Part shown: piece by piece, positions 47,479 to 54,719 of the stretch | How positions within the stretch are numbered: position 1 is the first letter of the stretch | Layout of the letters: each line of letters begins with the position of its first letter | NCBI GenBank assembly: GCA_963739245.1 | Contig: CAVTZP010000003.1 | Span: 124,001 to 188,000 of the forward strand | Direction of reading: 5' to 3' | Length of the DNA: 64,000 nt | Origin: CAVTZP01 sp963739245 | GTDB taxonomy: Bacteria; Chloroflexota; Dehalococcoidia; Dehalococcoidales; BS750m-G39 | The notes under the pieces: model-generated | The model's database searches: none | Seen by the model: the letters and a program-made list of their open reading frames with translations, nothing else | Told to the model about the DNA's origin: nothing | Program-made: the position numbers and the translations under genes

Positions 47479-47962
47479 ATCGGTAATAGCATATCTTGGT
47501 CTTGGCTCGAATCTGGGGGAGCGGCGGGATAATCTGGAAAGGGCGCTAACGTTTCTATCGCAGAGATTGCGCTTGGAAAAGGTTTCCTCCATCTATGATT
47601 CTGAGCCGGTAGGCGATATCAATCAGCCTCGTTTTCTCAATCTGGCCTGCCAGATGAGCACCACCCTGCCCCCGGGGGGGCTTCTGGCTCTGGCCAAGGG
47701 CATTGAAGCTAAGATGGGCCGGACCGGCGGCTCTGGTGCCCCCCGCATTATAGATATCGATATCCTGTTTTATGGCAACCAGGTGATTAAAACCCCGGAG
47801 CTGGTTATTCCCCACCCCAGACTGAACGAGAGGGCATTTGTTCTGGTTCCTTTGGTTGAGATTGCCCCAGAGTTAGTGCATCCGGTAAACGGTAAAACAG
47901 TCAAAGAGTTGCTGGCGGCGCAAAAAGAGGTTCAGGGCGTATTTAAGTGGAAGGGCGATTAG
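47468..47962 (+). CDS. folK: 2-amino-4-hydroxy-6-hydroxymethyldihydropteridine pyrophosphokinase
   Basis: 164 residues from GTG 47468, which has GGAGG 7 nt upstream. AYLGLGSNLGERRDNL at the start, DINQPRFLNLACQ in the middle and the signature GAPRIIDIDILFYGNQV. It makes the pyrophosphate substrate of FolP. It overlaps the corrected folP end by 11 nt, which itself supports the folP frame correction. Confidence 0.93.
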   Translation: MWIESVIAYLGLGSNLGERRDNLERALTFLSQRLRLEKVSSIYDSEPVGDINQPRFLNLACQMSTTLPPGGLLALAKGIEAKMGRTGGSGAPRIIDIDILFYGNQVIKTPELVIPHPRLNERAFVLVPLVEIAPELVHPVNGKTVKELLAAQKEVQGVFKWKGD

Positions 47963-47963
47963 G

Positions 47964-48330
47964 GTGTTTGAGATATCTGTGGAGCAACATTTTGATGCCG
48001 CTCATTTCTTGAGGGGCTATCGGGGCAAGTGCGAGGCGGTGCACGGGCATCGCTTTGGGGTGGTGGTGAGGATAAAAGCCCCCGAGCTTAATGACATCGG
48101 CATCGCCTACGATTTCGTTGAGCTAAAGCAGCACCTGGCCGATATTCTGTCCCGCTTTGACCATACCTGCCTTAATGATGTGCCCCCGTTTGATAAGCTC
48201 AATCCGTCTTCAGAGAATATCGCGGCTGACCATCTATAAAGAGCTCAAGCCGAAATTGGCCGGGGTATCAATTGCTGCCGTTGAGGTGTGGGAGTCCCCC
48301 GAGACGGGGGTGGTCTATAGGGCGGACTAA
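47964..48330 (+). pseudogene. queD: 6-carboxytetrahydropterin synthase (QueD) with a +1 frameshift
   Basis: The first 85 codons are normal: HFDAAHFLRGYRGKCEAVHGHRF contains the zinc His residues and catalytic Cys, and FDHTCLNDVPPFDKLNPSSENIA follows. TAA at 48237-48239 then ends the frame, but the next frame continues YKELKPKLAGVSIAAVEVWESPETGVVYRAD to TAA 48328. One extra base near 48224-48232 explains it. The enzyme converts dihydroneopterin triphosphate to the queuosine precursor. Starts with GTG 1 nt after folK. Confidence 0.88.
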
Positions 48331-48350
48331 ATAAAAAGGAGGAATGCTCT

Positions 48351-49178
48351 ATGCCACCAACGTATTTTTTCCGGAACCAAGATAACTGCGCGTTACACGA
48401 CGACTGTTTAAGCGAACATATATGTATTTGCTATAATCCTGGTGTCATTCCGGCGGTGAGGTGCCCACACAACAATGCTCCAGTTGGGATGTATAACTGT
48501 GAGCACGAGGATTTCTGTGACGGCATGGGTAATAATTGCCAAGGGTGTGTTAATAACAGCGCTCCTGAAGAAACGCCGCCAGCGCCACCTCCTGAAGAAG
48601 CGCCGCCAGCGCCACCTCCTGAAGAAGTGCCAGCCGTTCCAGGGAATGGGCAACCCACAATAATTAGCGGCTTGTATTTTTTTCATACGATGCTGGATAC
48701 CTGCAGGTTAACCCGCCATTGTTTGAAAGATCACGGGCGGGGGTGCAGTGTTGTTGCTTCCCCACCCGCCCCCCCAGTCTTATGCCCACATAGCCTCAAT
48801 ATGGATGTAGAGGGGGAGGGAGTATATAGGTGTGCGTTCAATCGCCTGTGTGAATACAATGGCGGGAATTGCGAGGAATGTGAGTATAACTGCGCGGGTG
48901 AAGAAGCGCCAGCCGATGAAGTGCCAACCGTTCCAGTTCCAGAGAGTGGGCAACCCGTAACACTTAGCGGCCCTCATTATTTTCAGGAAATAGATAGCTG
49001 CCGGTTAAACCGGGACTGTAAGGTTCGCCTTCGTATCTGCTATCAAGCTGGCGAGCCGCCATCAGTATGCAAACACAACACTGGTCTATTTGGTGGTTTT
49101 GTGGCTGTCTGTGAGTGTGATGAACCGTTGTGTAACTGGATTTGCAGCAAATGTAAGTATAGCAGCGCGGCTGAATAA
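48351..49178 (+). CDS. Triple-repeat cysteine-rich protein with Pro/Glu linkers
   Basis: 275 residues without signal peptide or TM helix, SD AAGGAGG 8 nt before the ATG. Three repeats of about 60 residues (about 5-68, 105-181, 204-270) each carry nine Cys with similar spacing: Y-F, D-x-C-x-L-x(3)C, x(n)C, C-x-H, (Y)xC, then C-x(n)C-x2-C near the end. They are joined by PEExPPAPPPEE linkers encoded by a 27-nt tandem repeat (48566-48630) and EExPxxxVPTVPVPESGQP. The Cys/His pattern suggests metal binding or a disulfide-knot, but a cytoplasmic location favours metal. No family was recognised. Own terminator at 49177. Confidence 0.75.
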   Translation: MPPTYFFRNQDNCALHDDCLSEHICICYNPGVIPAVRCPHNNAPVGMYNCEHEDFCDGMGNNCQGCVNNSAPEETPPAPPPEEAPPAPPPEEVPAVPGNGQPTIISGLYFFHTMLDTCRLTRHCLKDHGRGCSVVASPPAPPVLCPHSLNMDVEGEGVYRCAFNRLCEYNGGNCEECEYNCAGEEAPADEVPTVPVPESGQPVTLSGPHYFQEIDSCRLNRDCKVRLRICYQAGEPPSVCKHNTGLFGGFVAVCECDEPLCNWICSKCKYSSAAE

Positions 49179-49199
49179 GCCCCTTTTTGGGGGCTTTTT
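49177..49199 (+). terminator. Intrinsic terminator of the Cys-rich gene
   Basis: AAGCCCC-TTTTT-GGGGCTTTTT hairpin (the stem pairs AGCCCC with GGGGCT), directly at the stop codon. Confidence 0.85.
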
Positions 49200-49200
49200 A

Positions 49201-49235
49201 GCTTCGAAATTTGGTAGCAGTGGCTGGATTTGAAC
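49201..49235 (-). repeat. Truncated copy of the initiator tRNA 3' end (fragment 1)
   Basis: TTGGTAGCAGTGGCTGGATT followed by TGAAC corresponds to the CCA end, acceptor strand and T arm of the intact tRNA-fMet at 54578-54652, with 3 mismatches in 25 nt. Its left flank GCTTCGAAAT also resembles the flank GCTTCAAAAA next to the intact gene. No other part of a tRNA is present. It precedes the DsrC operon. Confidence 0.7.
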
Positions 49236-49272
49236 TGGGGGGAAGCTGTTAGTTATTGACCGGTGCCTGAAT

Positions 49273-49590
49273 TTATACGCACCCGGTTGGCTTTGGCACC
49301 CCGGCCCACTTACATGCCGATTGTGCCGGTCCCTCCGGAAAAAGCTCGTAGAGTCGGCTCAGGTTGAAACCTGTTTCCTTGATAAGCCTTCTTATCATCG
49401 GGCAAATACCGTTTTGGAGGTAATAACCCCTCAGGTAATTAACCGCCTTCCAGTGGTCTTCGGTTACTTCGTTTACCCCTTCTTTTGCCGCATAAGCCTT
49501 GGCAACATCCTCAGTCCATCTTGCCGTTTCCTGCATAAAGCCGTTCTCGTCAACCTCGTACATATTGCCGGCGAGTTCCATTTGTGCCAT
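49273..49590 (-). CDS. dsrC: DsrC/TusE family sulfur-carrier protein with both C-terminal cysteines
   Basis: 105 residues. DENGFMQETARWTEDVAKAYA at the N-terminus and the C-terminal arm ending ACKWAGVPKPTGCV contain the two conserved Cys: CysA (penultimate residue) and CysB ten residues before it. Both are required in true DsrC, which carries a trisulfide in dissimilatory sulfur metabolism, whereas TusE has only CysA. Last gene of an operon with DsrK- and DsrM-like proteins, so electron exchange with them is likely. dsrAB are not in the window. Confidence 0.9.
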   Translation of the reverse strand: MAQMELAGNMYEVDENGFMQETARWTEDVAKAYAAKEGVNEVTEDHWKAVNYLRGYYLQNGICPMIRRLIKETGFNLSRLYELFPEGPAQSACKWAGVPKPTGCV

Positions 49591-49677
49591 AAAAATTAAA
49601 CTCCTCTTAGACAGTTATTATTTTTAATGCCACTATTCTGTGGTTCTAAAGTGCTGGAGGCAGTAATATAGTATACA

Positions 49678-51288
49678 CTACTCTCCCCAGGTAATGAAAG
49701 GCTTTTTAATAATAGCCATGGCGTTGACAATTAGCTCGGCCAGACCGCCGCAAAAGATGCCGGACTTTTCTTTTGCCCCGTAGTAGTCCAGGATATCACG
49801 GAATTGCAGCTTGCAGTTCAGGCACGGCGCGCATATGTACTTCTTCACCTCGGGGCCGGGCTGGTCAGCGAAGGCTTCAAGAATCTGCTTGAATTTCATC
49901 CTGCCGGCAACGTTCACCTTCCAGCTTGTGAAGTTGACATCGGACATCACGCTTAAGCCGCCGCCACCGCCGCAACAGTAGTTGTCCACGCCGTGAGGCG
50001 TCATCTCGCGGAACTGGGGGCAGAGATAGCGGAGGATTCGGCGCTGGGGCTCAACTATGCCCAGGTTTCTCACTATATTGCAGGGGTCGTGAAGGGTCAC
50101 CGGGAAATCGTTCTTCGTGGGGTCGAACTTAATCTTACCGCTGAAGACGATGTCCTCCAGGAAGGTCATCACGCTCTCCCGTGGTATGTTCAGGTCTCCG
50201 GTAAGTATCCTGTCGGCTACGGTCATAAATGCCTTGTGCTGATGCCCGCACTCTCCCATGACTATCTTTTTTACCTTGAGCTTTCGGGCAATCCGGGCGT
50301 GCCTGGTAGCAATCTTGGCCAGCTGGATATCGTCATAGAAAACGCCGTAGTTGACGCCGTCGTATCCCCCTACTTCAGACGAGAGCGTCCAGTTGATGCC
50401 GGCGGCATTGCATAAAATGGTAAAGGCGATGACGCTCTCCGGGAAGGAGATAATGTCGCCGGCGCTGTGAATTAACAGAATGTCAGCGCCTTTTTTGTCC
50501 CACGGCGTTTCTATCTTAAGACCGGTAGCCTCGCTAAAATCCTCGTCCAGAAACTGAAAGTTGTCCCTGGCAACGTTTGGTCTTAGGCCGGTGGGGGAGC
50601 CGACCTCAAGCTGGAGCACCGTGCCCTTCTCGTGGAGCTCCTTCGGCGCCCAGCCCAGCTCCTGGCTGAAGAGCTTGCGTATTTCGCGGGTGATAAGGGC
50701 GTTATCAACACCCATGGGACAGGACTGGGCGCAGCGCCGGCAGAGATTACAGCGGTAGCTCAGTTCGTACAGCCGGCTTATCGTGGCCCAGTTGAGCTCA
50801 ATATCCCCCTTATTGAGCTTTGCCCGTAGCTTCCCGCCGGGCTTGGCATATTTGTTAACCAGGCGCCGGAAGATTTCCGAGCGATAGGTGGGACGATAGA
50901 GGTCATTCTTGCCGCTGGCAAGGTAAATCGGACAGGCATCATTGCATGTCTGACACCGGGCGCAGTAATCCAGGGAAAGAAGCAGAGGCTGCAGAAACGT
51001 CCAGTTGCTCTCTTTGCTCAGGAGCTTTTTCAGTCCCGAGAGAAACTGCTCAATGTAACTTTTCTCTTCTTTTTTGGTCTTCGGCTTGGGCAGAGCGGCG
51101 TAGGAAACAAAGCCGTCAAGGTTGCAGACCAGTCTTTCCCTCTGGTCTTCGGTAAGCCCCTTGAACCCCGGCAGTTCCTCTACCTTGTCGTAGGGGGGTG
51201 GTAATGGCACGAGCTCATCAAGATTAATCTCGGTGAGCTGGGTGTCTCCATCTTTGGCAATATCGGTTAATTTAAGCTTCTTCGTCAT
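49678..51288 (-). CDS. dsrK: DsrK/HdrD-like iron-sulfur protein
   Basis: 536 residues. Two [4Fe-4S] ferredoxin motifs (CARCQTCNDACP about residue 110 and CNLCRRCAQSCP about 180) precede two CCG domains: one with GECGHQH and HDPCN, and one with NYCCGGGGG and CAPCLNCK. This is the catalytic subunit arrangement of HdrD, DsrK and TmcB, which reduces or oxidises disulfides via a special [4Fe-4S] cluster. Cytoplasmic, tethered by the DsrM-like subunit. The start overlaps the DsrM stop by 17 nt. Confidence 0.9.
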   Translation of the reverse strand: MTKKLKLTDIAKDGDTQLTEINLDELVPLPPPYDKVEELPGFKGLTEDQRERLVCNLDGFVSYAALPKPKTKKEEKSYIEQFLSGLKKLLSKESNWTFLQPLLLSLDYCARCQTCNDACPIYLASGKNDLYRPTYRSEIFRRLVNKYAKPGGKLRAKLNKGDIELNWATISRLYELSYRCNLCRRCAQSCPMGVDNALITREIRKLFSQELGWAPKELHEKGTVLQLEVGSPTGLRPNVARDNFQFLDEDFSEATGLKIETPWDKKGADILLIHSAGDIISFPESVIAFTILCNAAGINWTLSSEVGGYDGVNYGVFYDDIQLAKIATRHARIARKLKVKKIVMGECGHQHKAFMTVADRILTGDLNIPRESVMTFLEDIVFSGKIKFDPTKNDFPVTLHDPCNIVRNLGIVEPQRRILRYLCPQFREMTPHGVDNYCCGGGGGLSVMSDVNFTSWKVNVAGRMKFKQILEAFADQPGPEVKKYICAPCLNCKLQFRDILDYYGAKEKSGIFCGGLAELIVNAMAIIKKPFITWGE

Positions 51289-52201
51289 CGCTCTTTTTCT
51301 CTGACGCTATTTCCGCCCATGTTTTGCCCCGAGGGATATGGGGGGCTGACCAACTCACCGGTTTATTGAGCCATTCTTTGAGCTTTCCCTCGAACTTACT
51401 TCCTCTCACATTTGGTTTGTCGTCCCACCGTACCCAGAAGTAGGCAAAAAACTTGGTGATGTAATGCAGGGAGCGGGTGAATGGCAGGTAGATTAAAAAC
51501 AGGGCGAAAAGTATGATATGAGTGGTCGTTGCGTAATCAACAGGTGTCGGGTTCAGGGTAATCAGCCCTTTCCAGAATTCCCTGTATCCCGAGAGGGTTG
51601 GGTCCACAAAAAGCCAGGCATATAAGCCACTTCCAAAAACCGCCAGGGTAAATAGGTAATTAAAGTAATTTTGAGGCGTGGCAAAAGCTCTTAAATCTTT
51701 GTCGCACAGTCTTTTGATGAGCAGACCAACACTCCCGAAAGAACCGCTGACAAAGCTAACGACCCCCGTTATTAGAATCAAAAAATAGAGTATTCCCCCC
51801 AGGCTGAGAGCTGATTCAGCAGATACTGGAACACCGGCAACCAGGGCTAAGGCACCAAAGAAACACAGTATGTGAAAAGTGATAATCAGGATGAAGCCGA
51901 TGTGCCAGGGTAACAAGACGAGCCAGTACCATCGGTTGCGTTGAAAGTATTCCCCCATGCAGAAGTACTCCTTTAAGAGGAAAAGGGTGCCCTTCAGCAC
52001 CGTCTTGCGACGTTGCTTCGTCCATTGCTCCAAATCCTCATAATAAGAAGCGCCATATTGGCTTTTCGCTTCGTGAGCTACTGGATACAGTTCCCATCTC
52101 AGGTGCACCGGCATTCTGGCAATCTTAACCAGCTTCACGGAATACATCGCGACAATGAATATATAGGCAAAATAGGTCAAAATGGTTAATAAAACACTCA
52201 T
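51272..52201 (-). CDS. dsrM: DsrM/HdrE-like membrane cytochrome b subunit
   Basis: 309 residues with about five to six TM helices. His residues in PWHIGFILIITFHIL and in TTHIILFALFLIYLPFTRSLHYI can ligate b hemes, as in the nitrate reductase gamma/DsrM family. The extended C-terminal tail WAEIASEKKSDDEEA is soluble. It links menaquinone to the cytoplasmic DsrK-like subunit. GGAGG lies 5 nt before the ATG. Confidence 0.87.
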   Translation of the reverse strand: MSVLLTILTYFAYIFIVAMYSVKLVKIARMPVHLRWELYPVAHEAKSQYGASYYEDLEQWTKQRRKTVLKGTLFLLKEYFCMGEYFQRNRWYWLVLLPWHIGFILIITFHILCFFGALALVAGVPVSAESALSLGGILYFLILITGVVSFVSGSFGSVGLLIKRLCDKDLRAFATPQNYFNYLFTLAVFGSGLYAWLFVDPTLSGYREFWKGLITLNPTPVDYATTTHIILFALFLIYLPFTRSLHYITKFFAYFWVRWDDKPNVRGSKFEGKLKEWLNKPVSWSAPHIPRGKTWAEIASEKKSDDEEA

Positions 52202-52252
52202 CCGCGCCTCCGCGTCTGTAAAAGGGAGGTAAAACGTGAAATGGCTACGGCG

Positions 52253-52873
52253 TCATTTCATGCTATCGATAATAAACCCCGCGGCAAGCCTGGCACCTAT
52301 CCCCGTCGCTAGTCCACACTTCTCAAACCCCTTCTCCTTGGTGAAGGTCACCATAGCCTGTTCGCTTTCCCCGGGATTTATTCTATGTCCCAGTATCACC
52401 GTTTCTATGATGTCAGCGCAATACAAATGACCTATTTGGCCTTCGAAGAAGGCCATGAATTTCTGGGCAATCTTGATAACATCATCCGTCGCTTTATAAT
52501 CCAGTCGGTCATCAGTGCCAAAATAGAGCCCAAAGGTAATCAGACTGCCGGTTATGCCCCCACATATCTCGCCGGTCCCGCCGATGCCAGGAAAGGGGGT
52601 CAAGGCCTTAATAATCTCCATATTGCCCAGACCGAATTCTTCCATCAGGGCAAGCGCTGTCCCCTGGGCACAATCCTTGAGAATAAAGTTATATTCTTCA
52701 GCCCGCTGTTGAACGTGGTCGAGGATTTGTTCCTTGTTGGCCAACATCTCTTTCGGGTCAAGTTTCTTCTTAGGAATCCCCTCCCGAGACAGCTTTCTGA
52801 TTCTAGCCTCAAGGGCGGGAACATCCCAGGCTCTTGCTGCCAGTTCGTCTACCCTTTTCTTTAAGAGCCGCAT
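52253..52873 (-). CDS. C_GCAxxG_C_C family redox protein
   Basis: 206 residues. A C-terminal domain of about 140 residues contains KDCAQGTALALMEEFGL, GTGEICGGITGSLITFGLYFG, a Cys in GHLYCADII and one in EKCGLATGIGARLAAG, the spaced Cys pattern of the C_GCAxxG_C_C family (PF09719-like), often linked to redox operons. The N-terminal 60 residues are helical. First gene of the DsrMK-DsrC cluster, 51 nt before dsrM; SD AAGGAGG lies about 20 nt upstream, longer than ideal. Confidence 0.8.
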   Translation of the reverse strand: MRLLKKRVDELAARAWDVPALEARIRKLSREGIPKKKLDPKEMLANKEQILDHVQQRAEEYNFILKDCAQGTALALMEEFGLGNMEIIKALTPFPGIGGTGEICGGITGSLITFGLYFGTDDRLDYKATDDVIKIAQKFMAFFEGQIGHLYCADIIETVILGHRINPGESEQAMVTFTKEKGFEKCGLATGIGARLAAGFIIDSMK

Positions 52874-52922
52874 AATCTGGCATTATGTGGTTACCTCCTT
52901 TTCACCTATCTCTAAAAGACTA

Positions 52923-52951
52923 AGTATAGCATGATTCGGACTTGTTTTGAA
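52923..52951 (-). promoter_or_regulatory. Promoter of the C_GCAxxG-dsrMKC operon
   Basis: TATACT (complement of 52923-52928) with an extended TGC motif upstream, and a weak -35 TTCAAA (complement of 52946-52951) at a 17-nt spacing. It starts about 50 nt before the ATG at 52873. Confidence 0.5.
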
Positions 52952-52994
52952 TAGTTAAGGATAAAGTGCTATTCGGGAACGGCGAAATCAGATA

Positions 52995-53021
52995 CGAAAT
53001 TTGGTAGCGGGGGCTGGATTC
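52995..53021 (-). repeat. Truncated copy of the initiator tRNA 3' end (fragment 2)
   Basis: TTGGTAGCGGGGGCTGGATT followed by C (53001-53021) is identical over 21 nt to the 3' end of the intact tRNA-fMet (54577-54597), then diverges. Its flank CGAAATTTGG is shared with fragment 1. Nothing else of a tRNA is present. The 52874-53102 gap otherwise holds only promoter sequence. Confidence 0.75.
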
Positions 53022-53102
53022 AGAAGGGGCGAAGGGCGGGATGGTGAGAGCTAACTATTTTATAGTATACTTCGGGCAGACTATTGATTGGGGGTAAAAA
53101 AT

Positions 53103-53855
53103 ATGCGGTTAGAGAACAAAGTAGCCATCATTACCGGAAGTGCCCGAGGTATGGGCAGAGTATTTGCCCTGCGTTTTGCTAAAGAAGGAGCCAGATTAAC
53201 CATCTGCGATGTCCTTGACTGTACACCGGTCGCCGAAGAGATAAAAGCTATCGGTGGGGAAGTGCTCGTTCTAAAAACTGATGTTACCAGTGAAAAAAAT
53301 ACCGCCGAGATGGTAAAAAAGACTGTGGACCGTTTTGGCAAGATAGACATTCTCGTCAACAATGCTGCCCTTATTGGCGGTAAGGGTTTCATGAAACCAC
53401 CGGAACAGCTAGTAGCCGAAGACTGGGATAAGATTCTGGCAGTGAACGTTAAAGGTGTATTCCTTTGCTGTAAAGCCGTTATTCCCTACATGAAAAAGCA
53501 GGGTAATGGTAAGATTATTAATATTGCTTCAACCACCGCTTTCATTGGCTTACCCCTCTTCCTCCACTATAGCACCACCAAGGGCGGTATTGTTACTATG
53601 ACCCGTGGCCTGGCAAGAGAACTAGGCGAGTTCAACATCAACGTAAATGCGGTGGCACCTGGTCTGGTCATGACCGAAGCAATGCAGACAATATTTTCTG
53701 AAGAGGATGAAAAACGAGTGCTGGGGATGCAGCTTATCAAGAAAAGCATACGACCAGAAGACGTAGCCGCGGCAGTGCTCTTTCTTGCCTCTGATGAAGC
53801 CAACATGATTACCGGGCAAACACTGGGGGTTAACGCTGGCGAATACCTGCATTAA
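53103..53855 (+). CDS. Short-chain dehydrogenase/reductase, FabG-like
   Basis: 250 residues from ATG 53103 (GGGGG 8 nt upstream). The cofactor motif is TGSARGMGRVFA, NNAALIGG is the NNAG-like motif, the catalytic Ser is in NIASTTAFIG, and Tyr-Lys is in HYSTTKGGIV (YxxxK). The C-terminus has MITGQTLGVNAG. NAD(P)-dependent oxidoreductase of unknown substrate; resembles 3-oxoacyl-ACP reductase. Confidence 0.88.
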   Translation: MRLENKVAIITGSARGMGRVFALRFAKEGARLTICDVLDCTPVAEEIKAIGGEVLVLKTDVTSEKNTAEMVKKTVDRFGKIDILVNNAALIGGKGFMKPPEQLVAEDWDKILAVNVKGVFLCCKAVIPYMKKQGNGKIINIASTTAFIGLPLFLHYSTTKGGIVTMTRGLARELGEFNINVNAVAPGLVMTEAMQTIFSEEDEKRVLGMQLIKKSIRPEDVAAAVLFLASDEANMITGQTLGVNAGEYLH

Positions 53856-53891
53856 AGGAAGGCACCGGTTAAATGAGCAAGCGGAGTTAGT

Positions 53892-54500
53892 ATGATAACT
53901 GAAGGATTATTGGCCCTGTTCGCCGAAACGGAGATCTTTATCTTTGTCTTTATGGAGATTATAACTAAGATAAAAACATTTCAGCGAGTAGCAATAAAAA
54001 AGGCTAGTTGGCGTGATACGCTTATCTTCATCTTGATATTTGGGGGGTTTTCTATATTTGGTACCTATGTTGGCATAAGATTACCTGACGGTGCCATAAT
54101 GAATATCAGGGACCTTGGCCCAATGATTGCCGGGTTAGTCGGCGGGCCGCTAGCTGGCTTAGGGGCAGGACTGATTGGAGGAGTACACCGCTATTTTCTC
54201 GGGGGATTTACTAGCATCCCTTGTGGGCTGGCGACTATTCTTGCCGGTTTGATAGGTGGTGCTGTATTCCGCCTCAACAAGGGGAAGCTTATCAACGTCT
54301 TTCAAGGTATGGGGTTAGCGGTATTTATTGAATGTGTCCACGCTGGATTGGCCCTACTCTTAGCCCGGCCTTTCAGTGAAGCCCTTGTAGTTGTGAAAAC
54401 GGCTATCCCGGCGATGATGGTGGCTAATTCTCTGGGCATGGCTATCAGCATTATAATCATAAATAATAGTCTGGAGCTCCAAAAGAGCCGTTTAAAATGA
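53892..54500 (+). CDS. LytS-like 5TM receptor domain protein, stand-alone
   Basis: 202 residues, five to six TM helices. GTYVGIRLPDGAIMNIRDLGPMIAGLVGGP and GGVHRYFLGGFTSIPCGLATILAGLIGG match the 5TM-5TMR-LYT sensor domain of LytS/YhcK-type proteins, but no kinase or GGDEF output domain follows. It may be a sensor or transporter-like fragment. 36 nt after the SDR gene. Confidence 0.8.
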   Translation: MITEGLLALFAETEIFIFVFMEIITKIKTFQRVAIKKASWRDTLIFILIFGGFSIFGTYVGIRLPDGAIMNIRDLGPMIAGLVGGPLAGLGAGLIGGVHRYFLGGFTSIPCGLATILAGLIGGAVFRLNKGKLINVFQGMGLAVFIECVHAGLALLLARPFSEALVVVKTAIPAMMVANSLGMAISIIIINNSLELQKSRLK

Positions 54501-54528
54501 TTATTAGCAAATTATTAGAAAAATAGAA

Positions 54529-54565
54529 ATGCCCCTGTTTTTCGGTTGCCTATCAGGGGCATTTT
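54529..54565 (+). terminator. Intrinsic terminator, bidirectional-looking
   Basis: AATGCCCCTG (54529-54537 region) pairs with CAGGGGCATT (54554-54563), followed by TTTT. It ends the SDR-LytS transcript and lies 12 nt beyond the 3' end of the oppositely oriented tRNA. Confidence 0.8.
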
Positions 54566-54577
54566 AGCTTCAAAAAT

Positions 54578-54652
54578 TGGTAGCGGGGGCTGGATTCGAA
54601 CCAGCGACCTTTGGGTTATGAGCCCAACGAGCTTCCTCTGCTCCACCCCGCG
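54578..54652 (-). tRNA. Initiator tRNA-fMet (anticodon CAT)
   Basis: A cloverleaf with encoded CCA. The anticodon stem TTGGG/CCCAA carries the three consecutive G:C pairs of initiators around loop CTCATAA, the D stem is GAGC/GCTC (A11:U24), and position 1 is unpaired. The mismatch is C1:U72 rather than the usual C1:A72. The D loop is short. Its 3' end is duplicated at 52995 and 49201. Confidence 0.95.
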
Positions 54653-54662
54653 CCGACTTTTC

Positions 54663-54690
54663 AGTATAACGGGGGGGGGATAGTATGTCA
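54663..54690 (-). promoter_or_regulatory. Promoter of tRNA-fMet with an 8-nt homopolymer in the spacer
   Basis: TTGACA (54690-54685), a 16-nt spacer and TATACT (54668-54663). The spacer contains a run of eight C on the transcribed sense strand, so slippage would alter the spacing. Confidence 0.7.
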
Positions 54691-54719
54691 AGGCGTTTTA
54701 ATTAGTTCGCCGGCCTGGA

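Noticed and set aside
48566..48630. Short tandem 27-nt repeat resembling CRISPR or satellite
   Set aside because: It encodes the in-frame Pro/Glu linker of the Cys-rich protein. There are no spacers, so it is not CRISPR. No CRISPR array was seen anywhere in the window.
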